Below, piece by piece: positions 1 through 8,800 of a stretch of 64,000 nucleotides of DNA. Position 1 is the stretch's first letter, and each line of letters begins with the position of its first letter. Origin of the DNA: Flavilitoribacter nigricans DSM 23189 = NBRC 102662. Lineage in GTDB: Bacteria > Bacteroidota > Bacteroidia > Chitinophagales > Saprospiraceae. Under the pieces are notes generated by a model. That model worked only from the letters and a program-made list of their open reading frames with translations. It did no database searches and was not told the origin of the DNA. The position numbers and the translations under genes are program-made. Where the stretch lies: positions 26,402 through 90,401 of the forward strand of contig NZ_PDUD01000051.1 in assembly GCF_002646595.1 (NCBI RefSeq), written 5' to 3'.

Positions 1-114
1 AACAGTTGGAACAGAAACTCAGATCTGCCGCCTAGCAACTTATTGGTTGTACCTGGGAAATTGAAAACTGTCGTGGAGGAACAGCCAAAGCAGAATGTGT
101 GGATTAACGGGTGA
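1..114 (+). CDS. C-terminal end of an unidentified protein (partial)
   Basis: The first reading frame is open from the window edge for 37 codons and stops with TGA at 112-114. The residues (ending PKQNVWING) read like the final beta strands of a secreted or carbohydrate-active protein, but too little is present to name a family. The gene converges on the LacI-type repressor gene with no spacer: the two TGA codons sit back to back inside a 12-bp palindrome. It could be a chance open frame, since 37 codons without a stop is not rare at this base composition. Confidence 0.4.
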   Translation, partial: NSWNRNSDLPPSNLLVVPGKLKTVVEEQPKQNVWING

Positions 115-120
115 TCACCC
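109..120. repeat. Perfect 12-bp palindrome holding both convergent stop codons
   Basis: GGGTGATCACCC reads the same on both strands and contains the TGA of the + strand frame (112-114) and the TGA of the repressor gene (115-117 on the other strand). It is too short for a strong terminator and has no T-run. Confidence 0.5.
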
Positions 121-1149
121 CTTACGCAGGGATGATGCCCGCACCACTACCTGGGTATCCAGGGTAACCCGGGTTGCCGAATCCGTAGCGATCTCGCCTT
201 CCAGCATCGCCAGGGCCTGCTTGATCGCTGCCTCTCCCATTTCTACGGCGGGGTGATCTACCGAAGAAAGGGGCGGATCGATGATCTCGCAGATCGGATC
301 GTTATTGAAGCCGATGATGGCCAGCTCTTCGGGGATACGGATCCCCATTTTTTTGGCATATTGAATAGCACTAACGGCGGCGGTGTCGTTGGCGCAGAAA
401 ATACCATCGGGTGGATTTTCGAGTTCCAGCACCTGCTCGGTAAGGCGCAGACCTTCTTCCGCATTGAGCGAGGTAGCCTGAATGATCAGGGATTCATCCA
501 CATCGACATTGTTCTTCTTCAGCGCCGCGATGTAACCGGAACGGCGATCCTCGTAAATACTCTGGTGGCGGGCGCCTCCGAAGTGAGCGATCCGGGTACA
601 GCCCTGATCGATCAGGTGTTCCGTGGCTTCAAAAGCTGCGTTGAAATTATTGATATGTACCTTATGTACATCGTGGATGGAAGGGATCCGGTCGACAAAG
701 ACTACCGGGATGCCGTTATTGGTGAAAAGGTCAAAATGCTGATAGTCGGTCGTGCCCATGGCCAGAGATACGATCAGTGCGGAAATACGGCTGTCGTAAA
801 GTGCCTGCAGGTTGTCTTTTTCCAGTTCCGGTTTATCGTAAGATTGGGAAATGATCACCTGATGTCCCGATTCGCGGGCCGCTTTTTCAATACCGGAGAT
901 CAGGGAGGAAATGAAAGGCCGGTTGATCCAGGACACCATGATACCGATCGTGTTGGAGCGATTCGTCCGCAGGGAAGATGCGATGGTGTTGGGTCGGTAC
1001 CCACGCTCTTCGGCAAGTTGCTTTACCGCCTTCTTAGTCTTCTTTCCAATACTGTAATGATCGTTCAGCGCCCGGGAAACCGTAGAAGGAGAAACGTTCA
1101 GTTCATGGGCCAGATCGTAGATCGTTACATCTTTCTTTTTTCCTTCCAT
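115..1149 (-). CDS. LacI/GalR-family transcriptional repressor
   Basis: This is a DNA-binding repressor of about 344 residues that should sense a sugar or uronic-acid ligand. The N-terminus has the LacI helix-turn-helix (VTIYDLAHELNVSPSTVSRAL, roughly residues 8-28) and hinge (GYRPNTIASSLRT), followed by a periplasmic-binding-protein-like ligand domain (NTIGIMVSWI, IPVVFVDRIP, GIFCANDTAAV, AIIGFNNDPI). The ATG at 1149 is chosen because it places the helix-turn-helix at the usual distance; an upstream ATG at 1212 would add 21 atypical residues. It diverges from the GH67 gene, and a palindromic operator candidate lies between them. By family knowledge and context it probably controls glucuronate or galacturonate genes; the ligand is inferred. 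Confidence 0.93.
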   Translation of the reverse strand: MEGKKKDVTIYDLAHELNVSPSTVSRALNDHYSIGKKTKKAVKQLAEERGYRPNTIASSLRTNRSNTIGIMVSWINRPFISSLISGIEKAARESGHQVIISQSYDKPELEKDNLQALYDSRISALIVSLAMGTTDYQHFDLFTNNGIPVVFVDRIPSIHDVHKVHINNFNAAFEATEHLIDQGCTRIAHFGGARHQSIYEDRRSGYIAALKKNNVDVDESLIIQATSLNAEEGLRLTEQVLELENPPDGIFCANDTAAVSAIQYAKKMGIRIPEELAIIGFNNDPICEIIDPPLSSVDHPAVEMGEAAIKQALAMLEGEIATDSATRVTLDTQVVVRASSLRKG

Positions 1150-1250
1150 CTTTATTGGTTGATGCCTGATAGTAATGGAGCTATGCGCTAAATATACAAG
1201 CTTGCATAACAAAAGTAATGGCTCGTGGGTAAATATAGCAAATTATCCAT

Positions 1251-1262
1251 GCAATCGATTGC
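1251..1262. promoter_or_regulatory. Candidate LacI-family operator
   Basis: A perfect GCAATCGATTGC palindrome with the central CG typical of LacI/GalR operators lies between the repressor start (1149) and the GH67 start (1337). Its position, about 75 bp upstream of GH67, suits repression of one or both divergent promoters. Binding is inferred from symmetry and position; I noticed no second copy elsewhere in the window. Confidence 0.55.
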
Positions 1263-1336
1263 GTATTTTCCTTTTTTTATTAGATTCGCTGCAAGAATTC
1301 TGTTATTTTAGCTTCCCATACAAACCTTGCATAATA

Positions 1337-3505
1337 ATGTTCAAATCAATTGCCTGCACCATCTTATTTTCCTTTTTATGTACCCTGAATAGTTTTGCCG
1401 ACGACGGTTATCGCCTCTGGTTACGATTCGATGAGATCGCGAGCGAGGAGGTCCGGAATGACTACCGGCAAAGCGTCGGTCAGATCTTCATCGACGGAGA
1501 TAGTCCCATTCTGGCTACGGCCGGAAAAGAACTGAGTGACGGCCTTTCCGGGCTGCTCGGGCAATCCGTTCCCCTGCTCGACCGCGCGGCCGATGGCCCC
1601 GGTATCATAGCCGGCATCATCGGCCAATCCGACCTCATCAACGGCTGGGTAACCACCGCCGATGCCGAAAAAATACAGGAAGAAGGCTACCTCCTGATGC
1701 AGAAGGAACAGAACGGACAACAACGGATCGTGATCGCCGCCAAAGACGAACGCGGTGTGCTGTACGGTAGCTTCCACCTCCTGCGCCTGGTACAGACCCA
1801 AAGTGCACTCTCCGGTCTGCACCTGATCGACAACCCGAAGATCAAAATGCGCGTGCTCAACCATTGGGATAATCTCGACCGCACCGTCGAGCGTGGATAC
1901 GCCGGTTTTTCGATCTGGGACTGGCACCAGTTGCCCGAATTTCTGGATGTGCGTTATACGGATTACGCCCGGGCAAATGCCTCCATCGGCATCAACGGCA
2001 CCGTAGTAACCAACGTCAATGCCAATGCCCTGATCTTCCGGCCGGATTATCTGGAAAAAGTGGCCGCGCTGGCCGATGTATTCCGCCCCTACGGCATTCG
2101 GATCTACCTGACGGCCCGCTTTAGCGCTCCGATCGAACAGGGGGGACTGGAAACCGCCGATCCGCTGGACGCCGGTGTGCAAAAATGGTGGAGTGATAAG
2201 GTAGCGGAGATCTATGAGCTGATCCCGGACTTCGGTGGCTTTCTCGTCAAAGCCAATTCCGAAGGCCAGCCGGGACCGCAAAATTACAATCGCAATCACG
2301 CCGAAGGCGCCAATATGCTGGCGGATGCCCTCGAACCCTACGGGGGGGTCGTGATGTGGCGTGCTTTTGTGTACAGTAATGAAGAACCGGAAGATCGCGC
2401 CAAACAGGCCTACAATGAATTTGTACCGCTGGATGGCAAATTCCGTAAAAACGTCCTCATCCAGGTAAAGAACGGGCCGATCGATTTCCAGCCGCGCGAA
2501 CCGATCCATCCGCTGTTCGGTGCCATGCCGCAAACCCCGCTAATGATGGAATTCCAGATCACGAAAGAATACCTCGGTCAGGGTACTCACCTGGTCGGTC
2601 TGGCCAAAATGTACGAAGAAGTGCTGCAGACCGACACTTACGTCAAAGGAAAAGGCTCTACGGTTGCCAAGGTGATCGACGGCTCTCTGGACGGTCACGA
2701 ACTGTCCGGCATTGCCGGGGTGGCCAATATCGGTACCGCCCGCAACTGGACCGGCAATCTCTTCGGTCAGGCCGACTGGTACGCCTACGGCCGACTGGCC
2801 TGGGATCCGGAAATAGCCGCGGAAAGCATTTTTGAGGAGTGGACTAAAATGACCTTTACCCACGATCCGGAGGCCGTTTCGGTGATCAACAATATGCTGG
2901 CTACTTCCCACGAGACCTGCGTGCGCTACATGACGCCGCTCGGACTCCACCATATCATGGGCCCCGGCCACCACTACGGTCCCGGCCCCTGGGTGAGTAG
3001 AATGCCGCGGGCCGACTGGACGTCCGTTTATTACCACAAAGCCGACGAAAAAGGTCTGGGTTTTGACCGTACCGCCAGCGGCAGTGATGCCCTGTCGCAG
3101 TACCATCCGGATTTCCAGAAGGAGCTGCGGGATATGGATAAGATCTCGCACAAATTCCTCCTGTGGTTCCACCATGTCCCCTGGGATCATGTGCTTAGCA
3201 CGGGCAATACCCTATGGGTAGAACTGTGCCGGGAATACCACCGGGGAGCCGCAGCGGTAACGGCCATGAAAGAACAGTGGAACAGTGTCAGCGATCATAT
3301 TGACCCAGGTAGATTCCGGCAGGTAGCGATGCACCTGGATATTCAGGAAAAGGAAGCGAAATGGTGGCGGGATGCCTGCCTGCGTTATTTTCAGTCTTTT
3401 TCCAAAATGGAGATCCCGGCGGACCTCGAACAACCGGAGCACGATCTGGAATACTACGAATCCTTGCGGTTCCCGTACGCACCGGGCATCCGGCCGCGGT
3501 GGTAG
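1337..3505 (+). CDS. Alpha-glucuronidase, glycoside hydrolase family 67
   Basis: This enzyme removes (4-O-methyl-)glucuronic acid from the ends of glucuronoxylo-oligosaccharides. The product is 722 residues, close to the usual GH67 length (about 680-730), with a signal peptide (MFKSIACTILFSFLCTLNSFA). The catalytic residues fit the family: Glu309 in KANSEGQPGP (acid), Asp383 in DFQPREP and Glu411 in ITKEYLG, with spacings of 74 and 28 as in characterised enzymes. I chose the ATG at 1337 because the signal peptide follows directly; the open frame continues upstream to 1175 without signal-like sequence. It is transcribed away from the LacI repressor and followed by uxuA, which suggests a glucuronate catabolic block. 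Confidence 0.95.
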   Translation: MFKSIACTILFSFLCTLNSFADDGYRLWLRFDEIASEEVRNDYRQSVGQIFIDGDSPILATAGKELSDGLSGLLGQSVPLLDRAADGPGIIAGIIGQSDLINGWVTTADAEKIQEEGYLLMQKEQNGQQRIVIAAKDERGVLYGSFHLLRLVQTQSALSGLHLIDNPKIKMRVLNHWDNLDRTVERGYAGFSIWDWHQLPEFLDVRYTDYARANASIGINGTVVTNVNANALIFRPDYLEKVAALADVFRPYGIRIYLTARFSAPIEQGGLETADPLDAGVQKWWSDKVAEIYELIPDFGGFLVKANSEGQPGPQNYNRNHAEGANMLADALEPYGGVVMWRAFVYSNEEPEDRAKQAYNEFVPLDGKFRKNVLIQVKNGPIDFQPREPIHPLFGAMPQTPLMMEFQITKEYLGQGTHLVGLAKMYEEVLQTDTYVKGKGSTVAKVIDGSLDGHELSGIAGVANIGTARNWTGNLFGQADWYAYGRLAWDPEIAAESIFEEWTKMTFTHDPEAVSVINNMLATSHETCVRYMTPLGLHHIMGPGHHYGPGPWVSRMPRADWTSVYYHKADEKGLGFDRTASGSDALSQYHPDFQKELRDMDKISHKFLLWFHHVPWDHVLSTGNTLWVELCREYHRGAAAVTAMKEQWNSVSDHIDPGRFRQVAMHLDIQEKEAKWWRDACLRYFQSFSKMEIPADLEQPEHDLEYYESLRFPYAPGIRPRW

Positions 3506-3610
3506 ATGAGGTGTGATGATGTGATGAAACTTTGCAGATGGGTAAGGTGGATCCTTCCGATAGAACTGGTTTGATCGCCCTCCCCTCTGGCAAGCAAAAA
3601 TATATTTTCC

Positions 3611-4798
3611 ATGAATACAACATTTGCCCTGGAACAGCTCATGCGCTGGTACGGGCCCAATGATCCGGTGCCGCTGCCGCACATTGCCCAGGCGGGCTGT
3701 ACGGGAGTAGTTTCTGCCCTGCACGCCATTCCCGTTGGAGAGATCTGGACGGTTGAGGCCATCCGGGATTACAAAGCGCACATCGCGGCCCACGGTCTGA
3801 GCTGGACGGTGGTGGAAAGCCTGCCGGTACACGAGGACATCAAAACGGCGAGCGGCCGGTACCGGGAATACATCGATAACTACTGCCGGAGCCTGGAAAA
3901 CCTGGCGGCCTGCGGCATCAAAGTGGTGACCTACAACTTCATGCCGGTACTCGACTGGGTGCGGACCAATGTAGCCTATGAGTTACCCAACCGATCCGAA
4001 GCGCTGTTTTTTAACAAGGCCGATTACGCCTCGGTAGATTTGTTTCTGCTGAAACGTCCGGGAGCCGAAAAGGACTATACGCCCGAAGAACTGGAATCCT
4101 ACCGGGCGCATTTTGCCGGCCTGGACGAGGGCTACAAACAACGTCTGTTCCAGAATGTGCTGCTCGGTCTGCCCGGCAGCGATGTGGCGTTCACTCCCGA
4201 CCAGGTACTGGAGCAACTTGGCCATTACCGGCATATTGATCGCAGACAGCTCCAGCAAAACCTGATCTCCTTTTTGCGATCCATTACGCCTACTGCCGAA
4301 GCGGCAGGCATCCAACTGGCCATTCATCCGGATGATCCGCCCTATTCGGTACTGGGACTGCCCCGGATCATGAGTACGGAGCAGGATGTGGTTACCCTGA
4401 TGGAAGCCGTCCCCAGCCCGGCCAACGGCCTTTGTTTTTGCACGGGTTCCTTCGGCGCCCGCCCCGATAACGACCTCCCGGCCATGGCTGAAAGATGGGG
4501 CTCCCGTATTCACTTTCTGCATCTCCGCAACACTCAGCGGGCCGATGCGGGAAACTTTATGGAAGCGAATCACCTCGAAGGTGATACGGATATGTACGCC
4601 GTCATGCGCGAGGTGGTACAGCTCATGCAACGGGAACAGCGCAGCATTCCGATGCGACCGGATCATGGCCATAAAATGCTGGATGACCTGGGAAAAAAGA
4701 CTTATCCGGGCTATTCGGCCATTGGTCGTTTGAAAGGTCTGGCGGAATTGCGGGGTCTGGAATACGGGATTCGGCGGTCCCTGGCTGATCTGGCGTGA
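3611..4798 (+). CDS. uxuA: Mannonate dehydratase
   Basis: UxuA dehydrates D-mannonate to 2-keto-3-deoxygluconate in the cytoplasmic glucuronate pathway. The 395-residue product has the family hallmarks: an N-terminal MRWYGPNDPV, the metal-site region AIHPDDPPYSVLGLPRI, FCTGSFGARPDND, FLHLRNT and the C-terminal MRPDHGHKMLDDLG/PGYSAIGRLKGLAELRGLE. There is no signal peptide, as expected. It lies 105 bp after the GH67 gene, so cleaved glucuronate could feed this step, although uronate isomerase and mannonate oxidoreductase are not in this window. A fragment of a second uxuA-like gene lies about 100 bp downstream. Confidence 0.97.
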   Translation: MNTTFALEQLMRWYGPNDPVPLPHIAQAGCTGVVSALHAIPVGEIWTVEAIRDYKAHIAAHGLSWTVVESLPVHEDIKTASGRYREYIDNYCRSLENLAACGIKVVTYNFMPVLDWVRTNVAYELPNRSEALFFNKADYASVDLFLLKRPGAEKDYTPEELESYRAHFAGLDEGYKQRLFQNVLLGLPGSDVAFTPDQVLEQLGHYRHIDRRQLQQNLISFLRSITPTAEAAGIQLAIHPDDPPYSVLGLPRIMSTEQDVVTLMEAVPSPANGLCFCTGSFGARPDNDLPAMAERWGSRIHFLHLRNTQRADAGNFMEANHLEGDTDMYAVMREVVQLMQREQRSIPMRPDHGHKMLDDLGKKTYPGYSAIGRLKGLAELRGLEYGIRRSLADLA

Positions 4799-4845
4799 AT
4801 GCTGTCCGGCTTTTAGCACATTTGTTGAAATTTCGGTAATTGCAG

Positions 4846-4889
4846 CACCGACTTCCAATCGGTGACCGACCACCGACTGGAAGTCGGTG
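4846..4889. repeat. Dispersed hairpin repeat, copy 1
   Basis: A 44-bp near-palindrome: CACCGACTTCCA at 4846-4857 pairs with TGGAAGTCGGTG at 4878-4889, and the pairing continues inward with one mismatch to a stem of about 19 bp. The core motif GACTGGAAGTCGGTG recurs at 5821. Such GACTGGAAGTCGG hairpins look like intergenic REP-type repeats. It sits in the 308-bp gap between uxuA and the next gene. Confidence 0.75.
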
Positions 4890-4894
4890 TTACA

Positions 4895-4998
4895 ATACGC
4901 CGTCATGCGCGAGGTGATACAGCTGATGCAGCGGGAACAGGGAAGCATTCCAATGCGGCCGGATCACGGCCATATGATGCTGAATGACCTAGCGTAGG
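4895..4998 (+). pseudogene. Remnant of a second uxuA (C-terminal fragment)
   Basis: Positions 4896-4990 align without gaps to 4595-4689 inside uxuA, with 11 differences in 95 bases by my count. The frame reads YAVMREVIQLMQREQGSIPM then RPDHGHMMLNDLA and a stop at 4996-4998, where uxuA continues. Most differences are synonymous, so this looks like part of a paralogue that diverged under selection and was then mostly deleted, not a fresh slippage copy. The fragment begins directly after the hairpin repeat. No start codon or other uxuA parts are present. Confidence 0.85.
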
Positions 4999-5106
4999 CC
5001 CGGCCCGGTTCTAAATGAATGAATTAAATTTTCGGTAACTTTGGTAAGTGAGGGATGAATATCCGACATGAAAATCAAACATCAATTTTACCCAAAAATC
5101 ACACCG

Positions 5107-5769
5107 ATGAAGATGTATTACGCGTGCTTATCCCTGCTTGCCCTTCCCTTCTTTCTCGCTTGCCAACCGGCCGTAGATCTGCCAGACGGTACATTTTCCG
5201 AAACGGAACTCCGCCGTTACCAATCGCTGGGCACAAACGGAGCGAACGAGGTATTGACGGAGGCCAACGATGATTATCTCAAAATTGGCGTAAAGTCCGG
5301 GGCATTGTATGTCGCCAACATTTGTTTGTGCAATGGTGATGAAATGATCATACTGCACGCCTCGGCCGCTCTGGGCAAAATGACCTACCAGAAGACCGCC
5401 GAGGGAAAATGGCCGACCCCGACGGAAAAATTTGACTTCGGCATGCGGGAAACGGGGCTCGACAAAGCGACTATAGCGAAAAGGAAAGGTTATCTGCAAG
5501 AAAACGGATGGATCGCCAATACCATGGAAATGGGCAATCCGGGAGAAACGGAATTCATGATCAGCAAGGAGCTGCTCCGGGAACTGGGTGATGAGATCAG
5601 CATTGCGGTCAGCCTGATGCCGGCGTCCGATCCGGACCGGATCATCGATTTCCCGCAGGGTAAAGCTCCCGGCTGTGCGGCTAAATCCCTGGTCGGAGGT
5701 TATCTGGAAGCGGCCTATGATTTCCAACCGGGGCAGTGGTACACCGTACCTCCGACCTCCGGTCGGTGA
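5107..5769 (+). CDS. Small secreted lipoprotein of unknown function
   Basis: The product is about 220 residues. The start at 5107 gives a lipoprotein signal (MKMYYACLSLLALPFFLAC, Cys19); the frame extends upstream to 5068 without signal-like sequence. The mature part alternates beta strands with a GALYVANICLCNGDEMIILH-type core (20 residues) and ends LEAAYDFQPGQWYTV. It may be a DOMON-like or other small beta-sandwich domain, but I do not recognise a family. The gene lies between two copies of a dispersed hairpin repeat, and the last codons contain a short CCGACC-TCC-GGTCGG stem (5752-5766) that may help terminate transcription. Confidence 0.75.
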   Translation: MKMYYACLSLLALPFFLACQPAVDLPDGTFSETELRRYQSLGTNGANEVLTEANDDYLKIGVKSGALYVANICLCNGDEMIILHASAALGKMTYQKTAEGKWPTPTEKFDFGMRETGLDKATIAKRKGYLQENGWIANTMEMGNPGETEFMISKELLRELGDEISIAVSLMPASDPDRIIDFPQGKAPGCAAKSLVGGYLEAAYDFQPGQWYTVPPTSGR

Positions 5770-5790
5770 ACGACTAATGACATATTACTA

Positions 5791-5830
5791 ACTTCCAGTC
5801 GATGAACATTCCCATTCACCGACTGGAAGT
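5791..5830. repeat. Dispersed hairpin repeat, copy 2
   Basis: The arms ACTTCCAGTCGATGA (5791-5805) and TCACCGACTGGAAGT (5816-5830) pair over 15 bp with one mismatch around a 10-base loop. It shares the GACTGGAAGTCG core with the copy at 4846-4889. It lies in the 66-bp gap between the convergent lipoprotein and VPS10-type genes and could serve as a terminator for both. Confidence 0.75.
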
Positions 5831-5835
5831 CGATG

Positions 5836-8800
5836 CTAGCGCCCCGGTGTCCAGGGTGCACCGGCGGCCTGCAATGCCTCACCGTAATCAGCCAGCTTTT
5901 TGAAATAAGCCGTCAGATCATCACGAAATGCCGCAAAATCAGTTTCGGCCGAACGGATCAGGCGCTTATGCGTTTCCGTGGGTGTCTGCCGGGTGTTCCA
6001 GTGCCCGTAGGCTACCTGGCCGACCCGCGAGCTGATCGAGGGTGCCGTAGCTTCGTTCATGCTTTGCCGGATGCGGTCACCCGACAGCCTGGTTTGCAGG
6101 CCGGTTAACTCCACGCCGAGTGCATCCAGGCGGGAGAACAGTTCCGGTGTTGCTTTTGGCGTCTGGAGCAGCGCAGCTCTCATGTACCGCATTTTTTCAC
6201 GTGCCTGTCCGATCTCCCGGTTGGCGATCGAGACTTTTCTGGATAGCTCATTCGTCTGCTGCTGAAATTCGGCTACAGCCGTCACATCCGTCCCGTCGGG
6301 CAAAGAGGATACCGGTTTTACTATAAATTCCTGCTGGGTACCCAGGCTTTGGAAATCGCCATCATGCATAAGGAAAAGTTCTGCCGTATACGATCCGGGA
6401 GCAACCAGTGGCCCGACGGAAGCACCCGCCCAGGGCGGAACAAAATCCGGCTGGCTCAGACTGATCGGATCCGATGCCGGATAACGGAGGTCCCAACTGA
6501 GCCGGTGCACCCCCTTACCGGCTGTTCCTTCGATCCAGCGTACCGGATCGCCATTAGCCTGACGTATCGATAACAATAAGCGCGGAGCCGATTCCCCGGC
6601 TTCTTCCCGGAGTCGCTCCCAACCGGGAAAAGGTATATCTGCATTCTGCTTTTGCAGTGCTTTTTCGTCTTTTTGTCTCTCCTGTTTCAGGGTCATGGGC
6701 ACCTCCGGCAAATAATAGGTAAAGACCGCTCCAAAAGGTGGGTTTTCGGTCACAAAACTCGTCGTACCCAGCGTCGGCATGCCCTTGGCCTGCATCGGTT
6801 CGTAGGGCACGTACCACCAGGCGTCCCGTACCGGGAAAAGTGCACTTATTTCATCATTGACGGCCTTTGTAATATCTCGCAGGGCCGAATAATCATCCAG
6901 GATATAGATCCCGCGTCCGAAGCTCGCTCCCACTAGATCATTATCCCGCTCGTGCAACTCCAGATCCCGGAACGGAATGGTGGGCACCCCTCCGCCCAAC
7001 TCGATCCAGTTCGTGCCGCCGTTCGGCGAGAAATAGATCCCGTATTCCGTACCGATGAACAGGAGATCCGGATCTAGATGATCCTGTTTGATCACCCAGA
7101 CGATCGTATTTTCCGGAAGGTCACCGCTGATCGAGCGCCAACTCCGGCCACGATCTGTACTTTTGAACAGATACGGATGGTAATCCCCGAGCTTATGGGC
7201 ATCCGCAATCGCAAAGACCGTATTGGCATCGTGCCGGGAAGCTTCCACATCGTTGATGAAGGAAAGCGGCGGCACTCTCGGCAGTGCGGCTGCCGGACGC
7301 CAGTTGGCACCACCGTCTTCGGTTACCTGTATCCGGCCGTCGTCCGATCCGACGTAAATGACGCCCTCCGCCCGGGGAGATTCCGATATACCCGTGAGGG
7401 TCGCATACTGGGACATCGCCCCGTTGTCGTAAAGGGCATCGGCACTCCAGACCCGGCCCATCATTTCCAGCTCGTAGCGATTGCGGTTAGTCGTCAGATC
7501 ACCACTTATCGGTGCCCAGGAATTCCCCCGGTCGTCGCTGCGCCACAGTCGTTGAGAACCAAAATAGAGACGCTGGGTGTTGTGCGGACTGACCAGGATT
7601 GGACTATCCCAGTTCCACCGCTCCGGCGGATCGTTCGGCTCGGGCTGCGGTTGAATGTTCAGCCCTTCCTCGCTCCGGCGGTCGTGCCGATGGAGATTCC
7701 CCTGCTGCGTTTGCATGTAAACTGTATTCGGATCGCTCGGATCAAAGGCGGTGTCGTAACCATCTGCCCCCAGCGGTACGTACCAGTCCCGGTTGCGCAC
7801 GCCTTCCACATTGGTCGTACGCGAAGGACCGATCAGCGTACCAAGATCCTGCGCACCGGCGACAATATTGTAAAAGGGTTCCGCGGCATCCAGATCAATT
7901 TTATAGAACTGAGATACCGGCAGATTCGGGAAATGCCGCCAGGTCGTCCCTTCGTCAAAAGTCTCATAAAGGCCGGCATCGGTACCGCACAGGAAATGTT
8001 CGCCGTCCCGCGGATCGATCCAAAGCGCGTGATTATCGCTGTGCTTCTCGCGCCCGGTACCCAGATAATTGAAGGTTTTGCCACCGTCCCGGGTGACATG
8101 CAGGAAAACGTCCATCTGGTAAACCAGATCCGGATTGACCGGTGAAGCTTCTATTTCCTGGTAGTAATGCGGCCCCGTACCGCCGGAAATGTAGGAATTC
8201 CTACGTTCCCAGCTTTCTCCTTTGTCGGCAGAGCGGTAGAAACCGCGCTCGGCTCCGTTAGCCTCTATGGTCGCATAAACGAGTTGGGGATCCGCCGGAG
8301 TAACCGCCAGGCCTATTTTGCCCATATCGCCTCCGGGTAGTCCGGTGCTGATGCGACGCCAGGTAGCTCCGTTATCCGTCGATTTATAAATACCGGATTG
8401 CGGCCCGCCCGCCAGCAGCGACCAGGTATGCCGCCGGCGCTGGTAAGCGGCAGCGTACAGTACATCGGGATTGGAAGGATCGAATTCCACATCCGTCACC
8501 CCCGTATCCGGATCAATTTCCAGCACCTGTTGCCAGGTTTTGCCGCCATCTTCGGTTTTGTACAACCCACGATCTCCACCCGATGCCCAGAGGGGTCCTT
8601 CGGCGGCGACAAATACAACATCGCTATTTCTGGGGTCGACCAGTATGCGGCTGATATGCTCCGACTGTTCAAGGCCCATATTTTGCCAGGATCTGCCTCC
8701 ATTGCGACTCAGGTATACTCCGGAACCCCAACCGACATGCCGGCCGCTGACGTTCTCCCCGGTGCCTACCCAGATCATTTCCGGGTTGCCGGGGTCAATC

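Noticed and set aside
253..1191. Long + strand open frame opposite the LacI-type repressor gene
   Set aside because: It mirrors the repressor codons, has no recognisable domain and would need two full-length genes on both strands.
5752..5766. Stand-alone Rho-independent terminator (CCGACC-TCC-GGTCGG)
   Set aside because: It lies before the stop codon, has only a 6-bp stem and no T-run; mentioned only as possible support for the nearby hairpin.
7078..8145. 355-codon + strand open frame opposite the VPS10-type gene
   Set aside because: Arg/Pro/Ile-rich composition typical of an antisense frame; the - strand has the Asp-box repeats.
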